This document shows positions 55,752-64,000 of a DNA stretch of 64,000 nt, piece by piece. The DNA is from Rhodococcoides fascians A44A (GTDB lineage: Bacteria > Actinomycetota > Actinomycetes > Mycobacteriales > Mycobacteriaceae): NCBI RefSeq assembly GCF_000760735.1, contig NZ_JMEX01000005.1:680697-744696 (forward strand). The letters are read 5' to 3'. Numbering within the stretch: the first letter of the stretch is position 1; each line of letters starts with the position of its first letter. A model generated the notes under the pieces. That model searched no databases and was not told the DNA's origin. It was given only the letters and a program-made list of their open reading frames with translations. A program made the translations under genes and the position numbers.

Positions 55752-56453
55752 ATGGGACAGCATAGCGGCATCGGCGTTCTCGACAAAGCAATGGGTGTCT
55801 TGTACGCAGTCGCGGAGGAACCGTGCACGTTGAACGATCTGTGCACCCGCACCGGCCTTCCGAGAGCGACAGCGCACCGTCTGGCTGTCGGCCTCGAGAT
55901 CCATCGGTTGCTGGCGCGCGATTCCAACGGACTGTGGCGGCCGGGCCCAGGCCTCGCCGAACTCGCATCGACCGCGTCGGACACCCTGGTCGAGGCCGCG
56001 GCCTCGGTCCTGCCCCGGCTCCGCGAGATCACCGGAGAAAGCGTCCAGATCTTTCGCTGCGAGGGCACGGTTCGCGTGTGCGTCGCGTCGATGGAACCCC
56101 CGACCGGGCTTCGAGACACCGTCCTCGTCGGTGCGCGTCTTCCGATGACGGCCGGCTCGGGTGCCAAAGTCCTACTGGCGTGGGCCGATACGAACACCCA
56201 ACGAGCAATCCTTCCCGACGCCGAGTTCGGTGAACGAGTCCTCGCCGAGGTTCGGCGACGCGGGTGGGCCCAGAGCGCCGGGGAACGCGAGCCCGGCGTG
56301 GCCAGCGTGGCCGCACCCGTTCGCGATGCGACGGGCAATGTCGTTGCAGCAGTGTCGGTCTCGGGACCGATCGACAGAATCGGACGCCGCCCCGGTGTGC
56401 GGTGGGCCGCCGACCTCCTGGCCGCTGCCGAAGCCTTGCACAAGAGACTCTGA
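55752..56453 (+). CDS. IclR-family regulator, NdgR/LtbR type
   Basis: The 233-aa protein begins MGQHSGIGVLDKAMGVLYAV with an N-terminal winged helix (CTLNDLCTRTGLPRATAHRL, residues about 26-45). A C-terminal IclR effector domain follows (VLPRLREITGESVQIFRCEG; MTAGSGAKVLLAWA; PVRDATGNVVAAVSVSGP). It closely resembles NdgR of Streptomyces and LtbR of Corynebacterium, which control leuCD and other amino-acid genes. The ATG has no Shine-Dalgarno, so the mRNA may be leaderless. The divergent leuC promoter is the likely target. Confidence 0.88.
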   Translation: MGQHSGIGVLDKAMGVLYAVAEEPCTLNDLCTRTGLPRATAHRLAVGLEIHRLLARDSNGLWRPGPGLAELASTASDTLVEAAASVLPRLREITGESVQIFRCEGTVRVCVASMEPPTGLRDTVLVGARLPMTAGSGAKVLLAWADTNTQRAILPDAEFGERVLAEVRRRGWAQSAGEREPGVASVAAPVRDATGNVVAAVSVSGPIDRIGRRPGVRWAADLLAAAEALHKRL

Positions 56454-56511
56454 GCGCGCGCCTGCCCGGAAGCACCGCGGGCGCGGCACCGACTCTGATA
56501 GAGAAGACGGC

Positions 56512-57021
56512 GTGGGAATCAACCAGCGCGCACAGATAACGATGACCGACGACGAGATCGCGACATTTCTGGACAGAAGCCGAATCGCGAACCTTGCGAC
56601 CATCGGCCGCGACGGAACGCCTCACCTCGTCGCGATGTGGTACGCCCTCGTCGACGGCGAAATATGGTTCGAGACCAAAGCGAAATCGCAGAAGGCCGTC
56701 AACCTACGGCGAGATGCGCGGGTCACCGTACTGATCGAGGACGGCTTGACCTACGACGCGTTGCGCGGAGTCTCCATCGAGGGACGGGCGGAGATCGTCG
56801 ACGACGCCGACGCGGTCGCCAAGGTCGGAATCAGCGTGTGGGAGCGCTACACCGGCCCGTACAGCGACGAGGTCCGCCCCCTCGTCGACCAGATGATGAA
56901 CAAACGCATCGCGGTCCGGGTCGTCGCCGACAGGACCAGGTCGTGGGACCACCGCAAGCTCGGCCTCCCGGCGATGCCTCCGGGTGGTACGACGGCGGAG
57001 TTCCTGTCGAAAATCGAGTGA
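56512..57021 (+). CDS. PPOX-class split-barrel F420/FMN-dependent oxidoreductase (Rv2991-like)
   Basis: The 169-aa protein begins GINQRAQITMTDDEIATFLD and has the pyridoxamine-oxidase-like barrel: IANLATIGRDGTPHLVAMWY, WFETKAKSQKAVNLRRDARV and GVSIEGRAEIVDD. Its C-terminus (RSWDHRKLGLPAMPPGG) resembles Rv2991 closely. Such proteins bind F420 or flavin; the substrate is unknown. GTG 56512-56514 was chosen from that resemblance; the longer frame is not conserved. It follows the IclR gene by 58 bp. Confidence 0.88.
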   Translation: MGINQRAQITMTDDEIATFLDRSRIANLATIGRDGTPHLVAMWYALVDGEIWFETKAKSQKAVNLRRDARVTVLIEDGLTYDALRGVSIEGRAEIVDDADAVAKVGISVWERYTGPYSDEVRPLVDQMMNKRIAVRVVADRTRSWDHRKLGLPAMPPGGTTAEFLSKIE

Positions 57022-57073
57022 AACGCGAGCGTCGGGTGCGGTACGTTGCCTTCACCCTGTGTGAGGAGCGATC

Positions 57074-57241
57074 ATGACCGAACCGACCAACGACGATCTG
57101 AAGAAGAAATTCCGCGAAGCGCTCGACAAGAAGAACCACCGTGCGACGCAGTCCGTCGACCACAAGGACGGCACGTCCAAGGTGAACAACGCTCACGGAC
57201 CCGCCGATCATCAGAAGATGTTCCGACGTAAGAGCGTGTAG
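57074..57241 (+). CDS. Small DUF5302-type protein
   Basis: The 55-aa charged protein starts MTEPTNDDLKKKFREALDKK, then has NHRATQSVDHKDG and ends HGPADHQKMFRRKSV. The pattern fits the actinobacterial DUF5302 family, of unknown function. GAGGAG lies 7 bp upstream of the ATG. A strong terminator follows. It has no membrane segment or cysteine. Confidence 0.75.
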   Translation: MTEPTNDDLKKKFREALDKKNHRATQSVDHKDGTSKVNNAHGPADHQKMFRRKSV

Positions 57242-57255
57242 ATCGACCGAAAACG

Positions 57256-57293
57256 AAAATGGGCTCCCATCGCGAACGATGGGAGCCCATTTT
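57256..57293. terminator. Terminator between the DUF5302 gene and the tRNAs
   Basis: A perfect 17-bp stem (AAAATGGGCTCCCATCG with its complement) with a CGAA tetraloop ends in TTTT on either strand. It can terminate the small gene (+) and the tRNA transcript (-). Confidence 0.88.
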
Positions 57294-57298
57294 CTACG

Positions 57299-57371
57299 TA
57301 GCCCCGACGGGATTCGAACCCGCGCTACCGCCTTGAGAGGGCGGCGTCCTAGGCCGCTAGACGACGGGGCC
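57299..57371 (-). tRNA. tRNA-Glu (CTC)
   Basis: The minus strand folds as a 73-nt tRNA: acceptor GGCCCCG with CGGGGCT (a G-T wobble at the first pair), D-arm GTCTAGCGGCCTAGGAC, anticodon stem CCGCC/GGCGG with loop CTCTCAA, and T-arm CGGGTTCGAATCCCG. CCA is not encoded. It is near gltX, which charges it. Confidence 0.93.
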
Positions 57372-57474
57372 AGGAACTTGCACTGTACTTCTGGTAAATA
57401 TTCTTGCTCTTCCGAAGAAGCTCGACAAGCTTAACCGGAAGGCGCTCGGCGACCAAATCGCTTCCGAACGCTTG

Positions 57475-57546
57475 CTGGGGTACCAGGACTCGAACCTAGA
57501 ATGGCGGTACCAGAAACCGCTGTGTTGCCAATTACACCATACCCCA
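57475..57546 (-). tRNA. tRNA-Gln (CTG)
   Basis: The minus strand gives a 72-nt tRNA: acceptor TGGGGTA with TACCCCA, loop TTTCTGG (anticodon CTG) and T-arm TAGGTTCGAGTCCTG. CCA is not encoded. The two tRNAs are 103 bp apart in the same direction and are probably co-transcribed. Confidence 0.93.
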
Positions 57547-57752
57547 ATGACCTTCACCGTGATCCACATCAGCTGCTGTGTGCACCGCGTTTCGAGCCGG
57601 GATAGAGACTATCAAAGGACACCGGTGTTTCTCCAAATCGCCAGGTCAAACGGTCCGCAAGCACCGGGTGAACCCGTCGGACAACCCCGATGGAGCCGCC
57701 GACCGGCGGCTGGCGCAGACTTTCACTCGATGAGAACAACGAACCACAGCCG

Positions 57753-59300
57753 GTGAGGGTCGTCGTCGCCCCGACGGGCAATTCGACCGTGCTCGTCGAA
57801 CTCGCCGACGACGGGACACCGGCGGGACCTCCCACCGAACTCGTCGACGCAGTCGACACCATCGCTCGGCTCGAGACCGACCGACATCCGCGATGGGTCT
57901 GGGAGAGTACGGCCCGCACCTATCCCACGCTGCTGCGGGCAGGGGTTCGCGTCGACCGGTGTCACGATCTGTCTCTCACCGAGGCGCTGTTTCGAATGCG
58001 GCAGGGCGAGCTCTACGTTCCCCAGGCCGCAGTATCGGACGACGAGTCGACCCTGTTCGACGCATACCGTTATCCCACCGTCGATTCCGTCGTCGCCTGG
58101 TATCGAGACCACGAATCTCGAATCGGAGACTCACGTCGGCTACGCCTGCTGACGGCCGCCGAATCCGCGGGCGCACTCGCCGCGGCCGAGATGTCCTACA
58201 CCGGACTGCCGTTCTCGAGCTCGATGCACGAGGCCCACCTCCGCCAAGCACTCGGTCCACGGCCGGCCGACGGCGACAGACCTGCCGAGATGCTCGCACT
58301 GGAGGACGAGATCAGCGACGCGTTCGGCCGACGCGTGAACCCGAACTCGCCGCCCGAGGTCCTCGCCGCGTTCGCGCGAGCAGGTGTCGAGGTGACCTCG
58401 ACGCGCGCCCATGTGCTCCGGACCGTCGACCATCCCGCGGTTGCTCTCCTGCTGCGACATCGAGACCTGGCCAAACTGTTCAGCACCAACGGATGGTCGT
58501 GGGCGGACACCTGGGTGCGCGACAACCGGTTTCGTCCGGTCTACGTACCGGGTGGCGTCGTGTCCGGGCGCTGGGCGAGCCGGGGCGGCGGAGCGCTCCA
58601 GATTCCCAAGCCGCTGCGCGGTAGCGTCGTTGCCGACCCTGGACACGTACTCGTCATCGCCGACGCCGGGCAATTGGAGCCCCGGATTCTCGCGGCGCTG
58701 TCCGGAGACCCGAACATGATCGACGCAGCGGGAGCGGACGATCTGTACGCGCCGGTCGCCGCTGCGGCTTTCGCCGGGGATCGCGCCAAGGCCAAGGTAG
58801 CCGTTCTCGGAGTCCTGTACGGGGCGACAGCCGGCGAAGCCCGGTCGCTGCTCGCCATGCTGCGCAGGCGGTTCCCCGTCGCGGTGGAGTACGTGGAACG
58901 CGCCGCCCGGGCGGGTGAGCGCGGGGAAATCGTGCACTCGCACCTCGGACGCGCGTGCCCTCCCCCGACCCCGGAGTGGTACGCCCACGGTGACGCACAC
59001 GCGCGAGGACGATTCACGCGCAATTTCGTCGTGCAGGCCACCGCGTCGGAGTGGGCCCTGTGTCTGCTGGCCGATCTGCGCCGTCGGTTGGCGGACGACC
59101 CAGGGTCGGGCGAATTGGTGTTCTTCCAACACGACGAGGTGGTCGTGCACACACGGCACCCCGAGCGCGCGACGGATCACGTCGTGGCGGCCTCGGACAC
59201 GGCAACCAGACTTCTGTTCGGAGACACGCCGGTTCGATTCCCTCTCGATCTCGCCGCCCGGGAATGCTACGCGGAGCCGGACTTCTCGTCACCCGCGTGA
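57753..59300 (+). CDS. Short family-A DNA polymerase (annotated elsewhere as 3'-5' exonuclease/DNA polymerase)
   Basis: The 515-aa protein is about half of PolA and has the polymerase palm and fingers: motif A VIADAGQLEPRILAALSGD, motif B AKAKVAVLGVLYGATAGEA, and motif C LVFFQHDEVVVHT with the catalytic Asp-Glu. A SGRWASRGGGALQIPKPLRG segment precedes motif A. The N-terminal 200 residues resemble the exonuclease-like region only loosely, without clear DEDD residues. There is no 5' nuclease. GTG 57753 was chosen before RVVVAPTGNSTVLVEL; ATG 57690 is possible. It overlaps the convergent YihY gene by 34 bp. Confidence 0.8.
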   Translation: MRVVVAPTGNSTVLVELADDGTPAGPPTELVDAVDTIARLETDRHPRWVWESTARTYPTLLRAGVRVDRCHDLSLTEALFRMRQGELYVPQAAVSDDESTLFDAYRYPTVDSVVAWYRDHESRIGDSRRLRLLTAAESAGALAAAEMSYTGLPFSSSMHEAHLRQALGPRPADGDRPAEMLALEDEISDAFGRRVNPNSPPEVLAAFARAGVEVTSTRAHVLRTVDHPAVALLLRHRDLAKLFSTNGWSWADTWVRDNRFRPVYVPGGVVSGRWASRGGGALQIPKPLRGSVVADPGHVLVIADAGQLEPRILAALSGDPNMIDAAGADDLYAPVAAAAFAGDRAKAKVAVLGVLYGATAGEARSLLAMLRRRFPVAVEYVERAARAGERGEIVHSHLGRACPPPTPEWYAHGDAHARGRFTRNFVVQATASEWALCLLADLRRRLADDPGSGELVFFQHDEVVVHTRHPERATDHVVAASDTATRLLFGDTPVRFPLDLAARECYAEPDFSSPA

Positions 59301-60265
59301 TCGTTGCCCCGGGGGCCGTCGAACGTCACCTCGATCTCCTCGAACCCCTTGCTTCGCTGCGCCTCTGCCTGCCCGGTGTAGGTCAACCTGTCCCCCTCGG
59401 TCAGCTGGACGTCGTCGGTGAACGGTGTGAGAAGTGCACGGGGGTAGAGCTTGTCGACTCTGACCACGTTGATCTCGACGGCGATGACGACGAGAACCGC
59501 CGCGATGTACATGAACGCGAGCACACCCAGGACAACTGCAAACACACCGTTGGTGACCGACGCCCGCGACACGACGTACTTGATGTAGACGCCGCCGAAC
59601 GTCTGCAGCAGCTGCCAGATCACCCCGGCGACGATCGCACCGGGCAGCACGTCGGTCAGTGACAACGAGCGCGCCGTGGCCAGACGGAATGCGACGACGA
59701 ACACCCCGACATTGAGCACCAGCACGGCCCCGAGCACGACGACGCCGCTGATTCGGCCGAAGTATCCTGCCGAACTGGCGACGTTGACTGCCGTGATCGC
59801 CAGTACAGCAACGCCGACGGTACTCAGTAGCGCCAGACCACGCACTCGAGCGAAGATCGGATCGGGACGAAGGTTCTTCGGCACGGCCCAGGCCGTGTTC
59901 ATGGCGTTCTGAACCGCGACGGCCACCCCCAGTCCGCCGTAGAGCGAGCCGAGCACACCCACCACCAAGCCGAGTGTTCCGCCACCGATCCGTTCTGGTT
60001 CACCGACGTCCCGTCCGATGATCGGAATCTGGCTGAGAGCGGAGTCGAGGATCTGCTGCTGCAACTCCGGATTGCCCGCCAGCACGATTCCCAGAATCGT
60101 CGACGCGAGCAGCAACAGCGGAAACAGCGACACGAACGCGTAGTACGCGATCAACGCAGCGAGGTAGCCGCCCTGATCGTCGACGAACTTGTAGATAACG
60201 GCAAGCGGGAAACCCAGGACCGGATGTCTGCGTTGCATCCGGTCCATCCGCGCGGTGACGCTCAC
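59267..60265 (-). CDS. YihY/BrkB family integral membrane protein
   Basis: The 332-aa protein has about six hydrophobic segments, starting with YLAALIAYYAFVSLFPLLLL, the YihY signature. GLGVAVAVQNAMNTAWAVP follows, then LPGAIVAGVIWQLLQTFGG, a conserved segment in this family. The cytoplasmic C-terminal tail is charged. BrkB-type proteins were first tied to serum resistance but have no settled function. It lies 13 bp after gltX on the same strand and converges with the polymerase gene. Confidence 0.88.
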   Translation of the reverse strand: MSVTARMDRMQRRHPVLGFPLAVIYKFVDDQGGYLAALIAYYAFVSLFPLLLLASTILGIVLAGNPELQQQILDSALSQIPIIGRDVGEPERIGGGTLGLVVGVLGSLYGGLGVAVAVQNAMNTAWAVPKNLRPDPIFARVRGLALLSTVGVAVLAITAVNVASSAGYFGRISGVVVLGAVLVLNVGVFVVAFRLATARSLSLTDVLPGAIVAGVIWQLLQTFGGVYIKYVVSRASVTNGVFAVVLGVLAFMYIAAVLVVIAVEINVVRVDKLYPRALLTPFTDDVQLTEGDRLTYTGQAEAQRSKGFEEIEVTFDGPRGNDHAGDEKSGSA

Positions 60266-60278
60266 CGGAGCATGTCGG

Positions 60279-61763
60279 TCAACCGACCGTTGCCCGCGCT
60301 GCAGCGAGCCTGGCCAGAGTTTTCTCGCGCCCGAGCAGTTCCATCGACTCGTACAGCGGAGGGCTGATGTGCGAGCCGGTCAGCGCGACGCGCACCGGAG
60401 CGAACGCCTTGCGCGGTTTCAGCTCCAGACCGTCGATGAGGGCAGATTTCAGCGACTCCTCGAGGTCGGCCGTCCGCCATTCCGGCAGGGCCGTCAACGC
60501 TGCGATCGTCGCATCGAGCACCGGACCGGCGTCGGCGGCGAGGTTCTTCGCGGCAGCCGCGGGGTCGATGTCGAAATCGGCGTCGGCAACGTAGAGGAAC
60601 TTCAGCAATCCCCACGCATCCGACAACACGACGATTCGGGTCTGCACGAGGTCCGCCGCGACGGCGAACTGCGCCTCGTCGATCTCGGCGGGCAGGTGCC
60701 CCTGCTCGGTGAGGAAGGCGCGGAGCCGCGCCGCGAAATCGGCAGGCTCCAACAGCCGAATGTGCTCGGCGTTGATCGCGTCGGCCTTCTTCTGATCGAA
60801 TCGGGCCGGGTTGGAATTGACCTTCGAGATGTCGAACGCGGCCACCATCTCGTCCAGCGAGAACACGTCGTGGTCGTCGGAGATGCCCCAACCGAGCAGG
60901 GCGAGGTAGTTGAGCAGGCCCTCGGGCAGGAATCCGCGGTCGCGATGAATGAACAGGTTCGACTCGGGATCGCGCTTGGACAGTTTCTTGTTGCCCTGCC
61001 CCATCACGAACGGTAGGTGACCGAACTCGGGGGCCTTCTCCGCTACCCCGATGCGGACCAACGCCTCGTACAACGCCAGCTGACGCGGCGTCGAGGACAG
61101 CAGATCCTCGCCGCGCAACACGTGGGTGATCTTCATCGACGCGTCGTCGACCGGATTGACCAAGGTGTACAAAGGGATTCCGTTTCCGCGCGTGAGCGCG
61201 AAGTCAGGCACGGTACCGGCCTTGAAGGCGGTTTCCCCGCGCACGAGGTCCACCCAGGACAGGTCGTGACTCGGCATCCGAAGCCGCACAACAGGTTTAC
61301 GCCCCTCGTCGAGAAAAGCCTGTTTCTGCTCCGCGGTGAGGTCTCGGTCGAAGTTGTCGTACCCCAGCTTCGGATCCCGGCCCGCCGCCTTGTGCCGCGC
61401 CTCGACTTCCTCGGGCGTGGAGAAGCTCTCGTACGCGTCGCCGGCGTCGAGCAACTGTTGCACGACGCCGAGATGCAGATCCCTGCGCTGCGACTGACGG
61501 TATGGCTCGTACGGACCGCCCACCTCGGGGCCCTCGTCCCAGCTCAGACCGAGCCAGCGCAGTGCGTCGAGGATTGCCGCGTAGGACTCCTCGGAATCGC
61601 GGGCCGCGTCGGTGTCCTCGATCCGGAAGACGAACTTCCCACCGTGATGACGTGCGTACGCCCAGTTGAACAGCGCGGTTCGAATCAGGCCGACGTGGGG
61701 CGTGCCCGTCGGCGACGGGCAGAATCGGACGCGTACTTCGGTGGAGGTCATGTTCTCGCTCAC
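60279..61763 (-). CDS. gltX: Glutamyl-tRNA synthetase
   Basis: The 494-aa class I synthetase has the HIGH-type motif [20 protein letters not shown], the [20 protein letters not shown] segment and a KMSKS-type [11 protein letters not shown]-terminal anticodon-binding helix bundle follows. It charges the tRNA-Glu encoded nearby and, in actinobacteria, also mischarges tRNA-Gln for GatCAB. The GTG at 61763 was used; an ATG four codons later (61751, [14 protein letters not shown]) fits the family equally well. Confidence 0.96.
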   Translation of the reverse strand: MSENMTSTEVRVRFCPSPTGTPHVGLIRTALFNWAYARHHGGKFVFRIEDTDAARDSEESYAAILDALRWLGLSWDEGPEVGGPYEPYRQSQRRDLHLGVVQQLLDAGDAYESFSTPEEVEARHKAAGRDPKLGYDNFDRDLTAEQKQAFLDEGRKPVVRLRMPSHDLSWVDLVRGETAFKAGTVPDFALTRGNGIPLYTLVNPVDDASMKITHVLRGEDLLSSTPRQLALYEALVRIGVAEKAPEFGHLPFVMGQGNKKLSKRDPESNLFIHRDRGFLPEGLLNYLALLGWGISDDHDVFSLDEMVAAFDISKVNSNPARFDQKKADAINAEHIRLLEPADFAARLRAFLTEQGHLPAEIDEAQFAVAADLVQTRIVVLSDAWGLLKFLYVADADFDIDPAAAAKNLAADAGPVLDATIAALTALPEWRTADLEESLKSALIDGLELKPRKAFAPVRVALTGSHISPPLYESMELLGREKTLARLAAARATVG

Positions 61764-61785
61764 GTTCGATCGGTGGTGTGGTTCT

Positions 61786-62559
61786 CTAGTTCTTCGCTGC
61801 GACGGGGTTGGTCAGAGTTCCGATGCCCTCGACCGTGATCGACACGGACTGGCCGGCCGTGATCGGCCCGACGCCCTCCGGAGTGCCGGTGAGGATCACG
61901 TCACCCGGCAACAACGTCATGACTGCCGAGACCCATTCGATGATCTTCGGAATGTCGTGCAGCAGCAGCGACGTCCGGCTGCGCTGTTTCACCTCGCCGT
62001 CGACCTCGGTCTTGATCTCCACGTCCGACGCGTCGAGCGACGTCTCGATCCACGGGCCGAGCGGGCAGAACGTGTCGTGGCCCTTGGCCCTCGTCCACTG
62101 ACCGTCCTGGCGCTGGTGATCGCGCGCCGACACGTCGTTCGCGACGGTGTATCCGAGCACCACATCGAGAGCCTTCGCCGCCGGCACATCCTTGCACGGC
62201 CGACCGATGACCACCGCGAGCTCGCCCTCGTAGTGCACCTCGTCGGATGTCGGAGGCAGGACGATCGGCGCGCCGGGCCCGACGATGGAGGTGTTGGGCT
62301 TGATGAAGATGACCGGAGACTCCGGAGCCTGGCCACCCATCTCGGCTGCGTGGGCAGCGTAGTTCTTGCCGATGGCGATGACCTTGCTCGCCAGAATCGG
62401 CGCCAGGAGACGAACATCGGCCAGGGGCCACGAACGACCGGTGAAGGTCGGTGTGCCGAAAGGATGTTCGGCGATTTCCTTCGCCGTCTGCTGGTCACCT
62501 TCCCCTTCGATACTCACGAATGCCACACCATCAGGACTTGCAATTCGACCGAGACGCAT
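61786..62559 (-). CDS. Fumarylacetoacetate hydrolase family protein (Rv2993c-like)
   Basis: The 257-aa FAH-fold protein has [37 protein letters not shown], the metal ligands in [20 protein letters not shown] and [11 protein letters not shown], and [16 protein letters not shown]. The family includes acylpyruvate hydrolases and 2-hydroxyhepta-diene-dioate isomerases; the substrate is not readable. It lies 22 bp upstream of gltX on the same strand, as in M. tuberculosis. Confidence 0.92.
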   Translation of the reverse strand: MRLGRIASPDGVAFVSIEGEGDQQTAKEIAEHPFGTPTFTGRSWPLADVRLLAPILASKVIAIGKNYAAHAAEMGGQAPESPVIFIKPNTSIVGPGAPIVLPPTSDEVHYEGELAVVIGRPCKDVPAAKALDVVLGYTVANDVSARDHQRQDGQWTRAKGHDTFCPLGPWIETSLDASDVEIKTEVDGEVKQRSRTSLLLHDIPKIIEWVSAVMTLLPGDVILTGTPEGVGPITAGQSVSITVEGIGTLTNPVAAKN

Positions 62560-62629
62560 GTCGAAAGTCTATCGACCCACCTTCGAGCCCTCGGCACGCC
62601 CGTCCGATCCCGACCGGACAGCAGGTGTA

Positions 62630-62654
62630 GCATCGTCTTTCGAGTTCACGATGC
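62630..62654. promoter_or_regulatory. Inverted repeat in the FAH/MFS divergent gap
   Basis: GCATCGT and ACGATGC are inverted across 11 bp, about 70 bp from the FAH ATG and 50 bp from the MFS ATG. It may be an operator controlling both genes. Confidence 0.35.
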
Positions 62655-62704
62655 AAGACAAAAATTCCACATGATGGGATTTACACAGTGAGACGGCTAC
62701 GCGA

Positions 62705-63904
62705 ATGACGACTACCGAAGACACGACACACACCGCCGGTGCCCGCAAATGGGTCATGCTCGCACTTGGAATGCTCGCTCAGACCTCCGGTGCTGTATTC
62801 ATCAACGGCGCAGCATTTCTCATCCCGTCGCTCCACGAAGATCGCGGGTTGAGCCTCGCCGCAGCCGGACTCGTCGTGGCCATGCCGACGGTCGGAATCA
62901 TGCTGACACTCATCGCCTGGGGTGTTCTCGTGGACAGGATCGGCGAAAAGCTGGTGCTCGCCATCGGGCTTGCCCTCACCGCGGCGGCCAGCTTCGCCGC
63001 CGTGTTCACGACGTCGGTCGTCGTTCTCGGTCTGTGCCTGCTCCTGGGTGGAATGGCTGCCGCGAGCGCCAACAGCGCCTCGGGGCGCGTCGTCGTCGGT
63101 TGGTTCCCGCCGGCACGGCGCGGACTGGCCATGGGAATCCGGCAGATGTCCGTTCCACTGGGCGTCGCCATCGGTGCACTGCTCATCCCACCGATCGCAC
63201 GCGATCACGGCGTCGGTGCTGCTCTCCTCGTACCCGCGATCATCTGCGCCGTCACGGCAATCGCCTGCGTAGGCATCATCGACCCACCGCGGCCCGACCG
63301 CGCAGCCGCGGAACGAGCAGGTCTGCTGGCCAACCCGTACCGCACCAGCAGCCAACTGTGGCGCATCCACTCGACGTCGATTCTACTCGTCGTCCCTCAG
63401 TACGTCGTGTGGACCTACGCTCTGGTGTGGTTGATGTCGGACCGAGGGTGGTCCGCCGCATCCGCGGGCATCCTCGTCACCCTGACGCAGATTCTCGGCG
63501 CCTTCGGACGCATCGGCGTCGGCGCACTGTCGGACACACTCGGGAGCCGCATGCGACCGCTCCGGTGGGTCGCCGTGTCCACGACGGTGACCATGGTGGT
63601 CCTGGCGGTCACCGACTGGTTCGACTCCCCGGTGTCCATCGCGGTGATGGTGATCGCGTCGGTCGTCACCGTCGCGCCGAACGGCCTGGCGTTCACGGCA
63701 GTCGCCGAAGTCTCCGGCCCGTACTGGAGCGGACGCGCTCTCGGCGCTCAGAACACCGGACAATTCATCGCCGCGTCCATGGTTCCGCCCGCATTCGGCG
63801 CACTCGCGGCCATCAGCTTCCCCCTGGCGTTCGCCGTGTCCTCGGTATTCCCCGCCCTCGCCGTTCCGGTCATCCCCGACGACCAGCAATCGCCGGACAC
63901 CTAG
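62705..63904 (+). CDS. Major facilitator superfamily transporter (Rv2994-like)
   Basis: The 399-aa protein has twelve hydrophobic segments. An MFS-type loop 2-3 motif is visible as WGVLVDRIGEKLVLAIGLAL, and the middle loop (PPRPDRAAAERAGLLANP) separates two six-helix halves. The second half has its own loop motif FGRIGVGALSDTLGSRMRPL. The substrate is unknown. It is divergent from the FAH gene. ATG 62705 has no strong Shine-Dalgarno, and no better start is visible. Confidence 0.88.
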   Translation: MTTTEDTTHTAGARKWVMLALGMLAQTSGAVFINGAAFLIPSLHEDRGLSLAAAGLVVAMPTVGIMLTLIAWGVLVDRIGEKLVLAIGLALTAAASFAAVFTTSVVVLGLCLLLGGMAAASANSASGRVVVGWFPPARRGLAMGIRQMSVPLGVAIGALLIPPIARDHGVGAALLVPAIICAVTAIACVGIIDPPRPDRAAAERAGLLANPYRTSSQLWRIHSTSILLVVPQYVVWTYALVWLMSDRGWSAASAGILVTLTQILGAFGRIGVGALSDTLGSRMRPLRWVAVSTTVTMVVLAVTDWFDSPVSIAVMVIASVVTVAPNGLAFTAVAEVSGPYWSGRALGAQNTGQFIAASMVPPAFGALAAISFPLAFAVSSVFPALAVPVIPDDQQSPDT

Positions 63905-63930
63905 AACCGAACGTGCCGTCCCCCCCATTT

Positions 63931-63987
63931 TCGGAGCGAAAGTGCCGTTCGGTCAGTCTGACTGACCGAACGGCACTTTCGCTCCGA
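63931..63987. repeat. 27-bp perfect palindrome after the MFS gene
   Basis: A 27-bp arm beginning TCGGAGCGAAAGTGCCGTTC is followed by a 3-base CTG loop and the exact inverse arm. Flanking CCCCC (63922-63926) and GGGGG (63993-63997) could extend the stem with an internal loop. It lies 26 bp after the MFS stop. It could terminate transcription from either side or be a copy of a dispersed palindromic element. Confidence 0.85.
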
Positions 63988-64000
63988 AGACAGGGGGCAA

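Overview
The window is high-GC actinobacterial chromosome with many GTG starts. Gene content and order suggest a Rhodococcus-like member of the Mycobacteriales. The order follows, almost gene for gene, the Mycobacterium tuberculosis segment from xerC (Rv2894c) to an MFS gene (Rv2994). This synteny was recalled from knowledge of that genome and not computed. The window therefore reads as conserved core, with a few lineage-specific insertions. There is no IS element, prophage, CRISPR array or rRNA operon.

Layout. 1-5.3 kb (mostly minus): the xerC 5' end, a siderophore-interacting flavoprotein with an IdeR-like box, dprA-comM-yraN, an lsr2 paralogue, a tiny membrane protein and a DUF2469 gene. 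5.3-13.8 kb: rnhB, lepB, rplS, a membrane protein, tex, a penicillin-binding-like lipoprotein, then trmD-rimM-khpA-rpsP. 13.9-18.4 kb: CPBP protease, amidohydrolase, ffh, secreted M23 peptidase. 18.5-22.9 kb: the amt-glnB-glnD nitrogen operon (reading minus), preceded by a good GlnR box. 23-33.3 kb: ftsY, smc, acyP, a secreted beta-propeller, osmC, fpg, rnc, rpmF, DUF177 and a DivIVA-like coiled-coil protein. 33.4-42.1 kb: coaD, rsmD, pyc, recG and a FakA-like kinase.

42.3-49.3 kb: rpmB, enoyl-CoA hydratase, ung, thiL, a stand-alone RAM domain, DUF3515, ddl, gpsA and cofC. 49.3-57.2 kb: ppk-mutT1, hupB, leuD/leuC divergent from an NdgR/LtbR-type IclR regulator, an F420/PPOX-fold protein and a 55-aa DUF5302-type protein. 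57.3-64 kb: tRNA-Glu(CTC) and tRNA-Gln(CTG), a short family-A DNA polymerase, a YihY-type membrane protein, gltX, an FAH-family hydrolase, an MFS transporter, and a 27-bp perfect palindrome at the right edge.

Themes are protein export (ffh, ftsY, lepB), nitrogen sensing (amt/PII/GlnD), RNA processing and ribosome assembly (rnc, rimM, trmD, khpA, rplS, rpsP, rpmB, rpmF, rsmD), DNA repair and chromosome structure (dprA, recG, fpg, ung, mutT1, smc, hupB, lsr2) and central metabolism (pyc, leuCD, gpsA). Many cistrons overlap as ATGA, GTGA or TGATG, which points to translational coupling. I found no clearly new multi-gene system. The best leads are the family-A polymerase outside polA, the regulatory sites at amt, leuC/IclR and the M23 leader, and the terminal palindrome.
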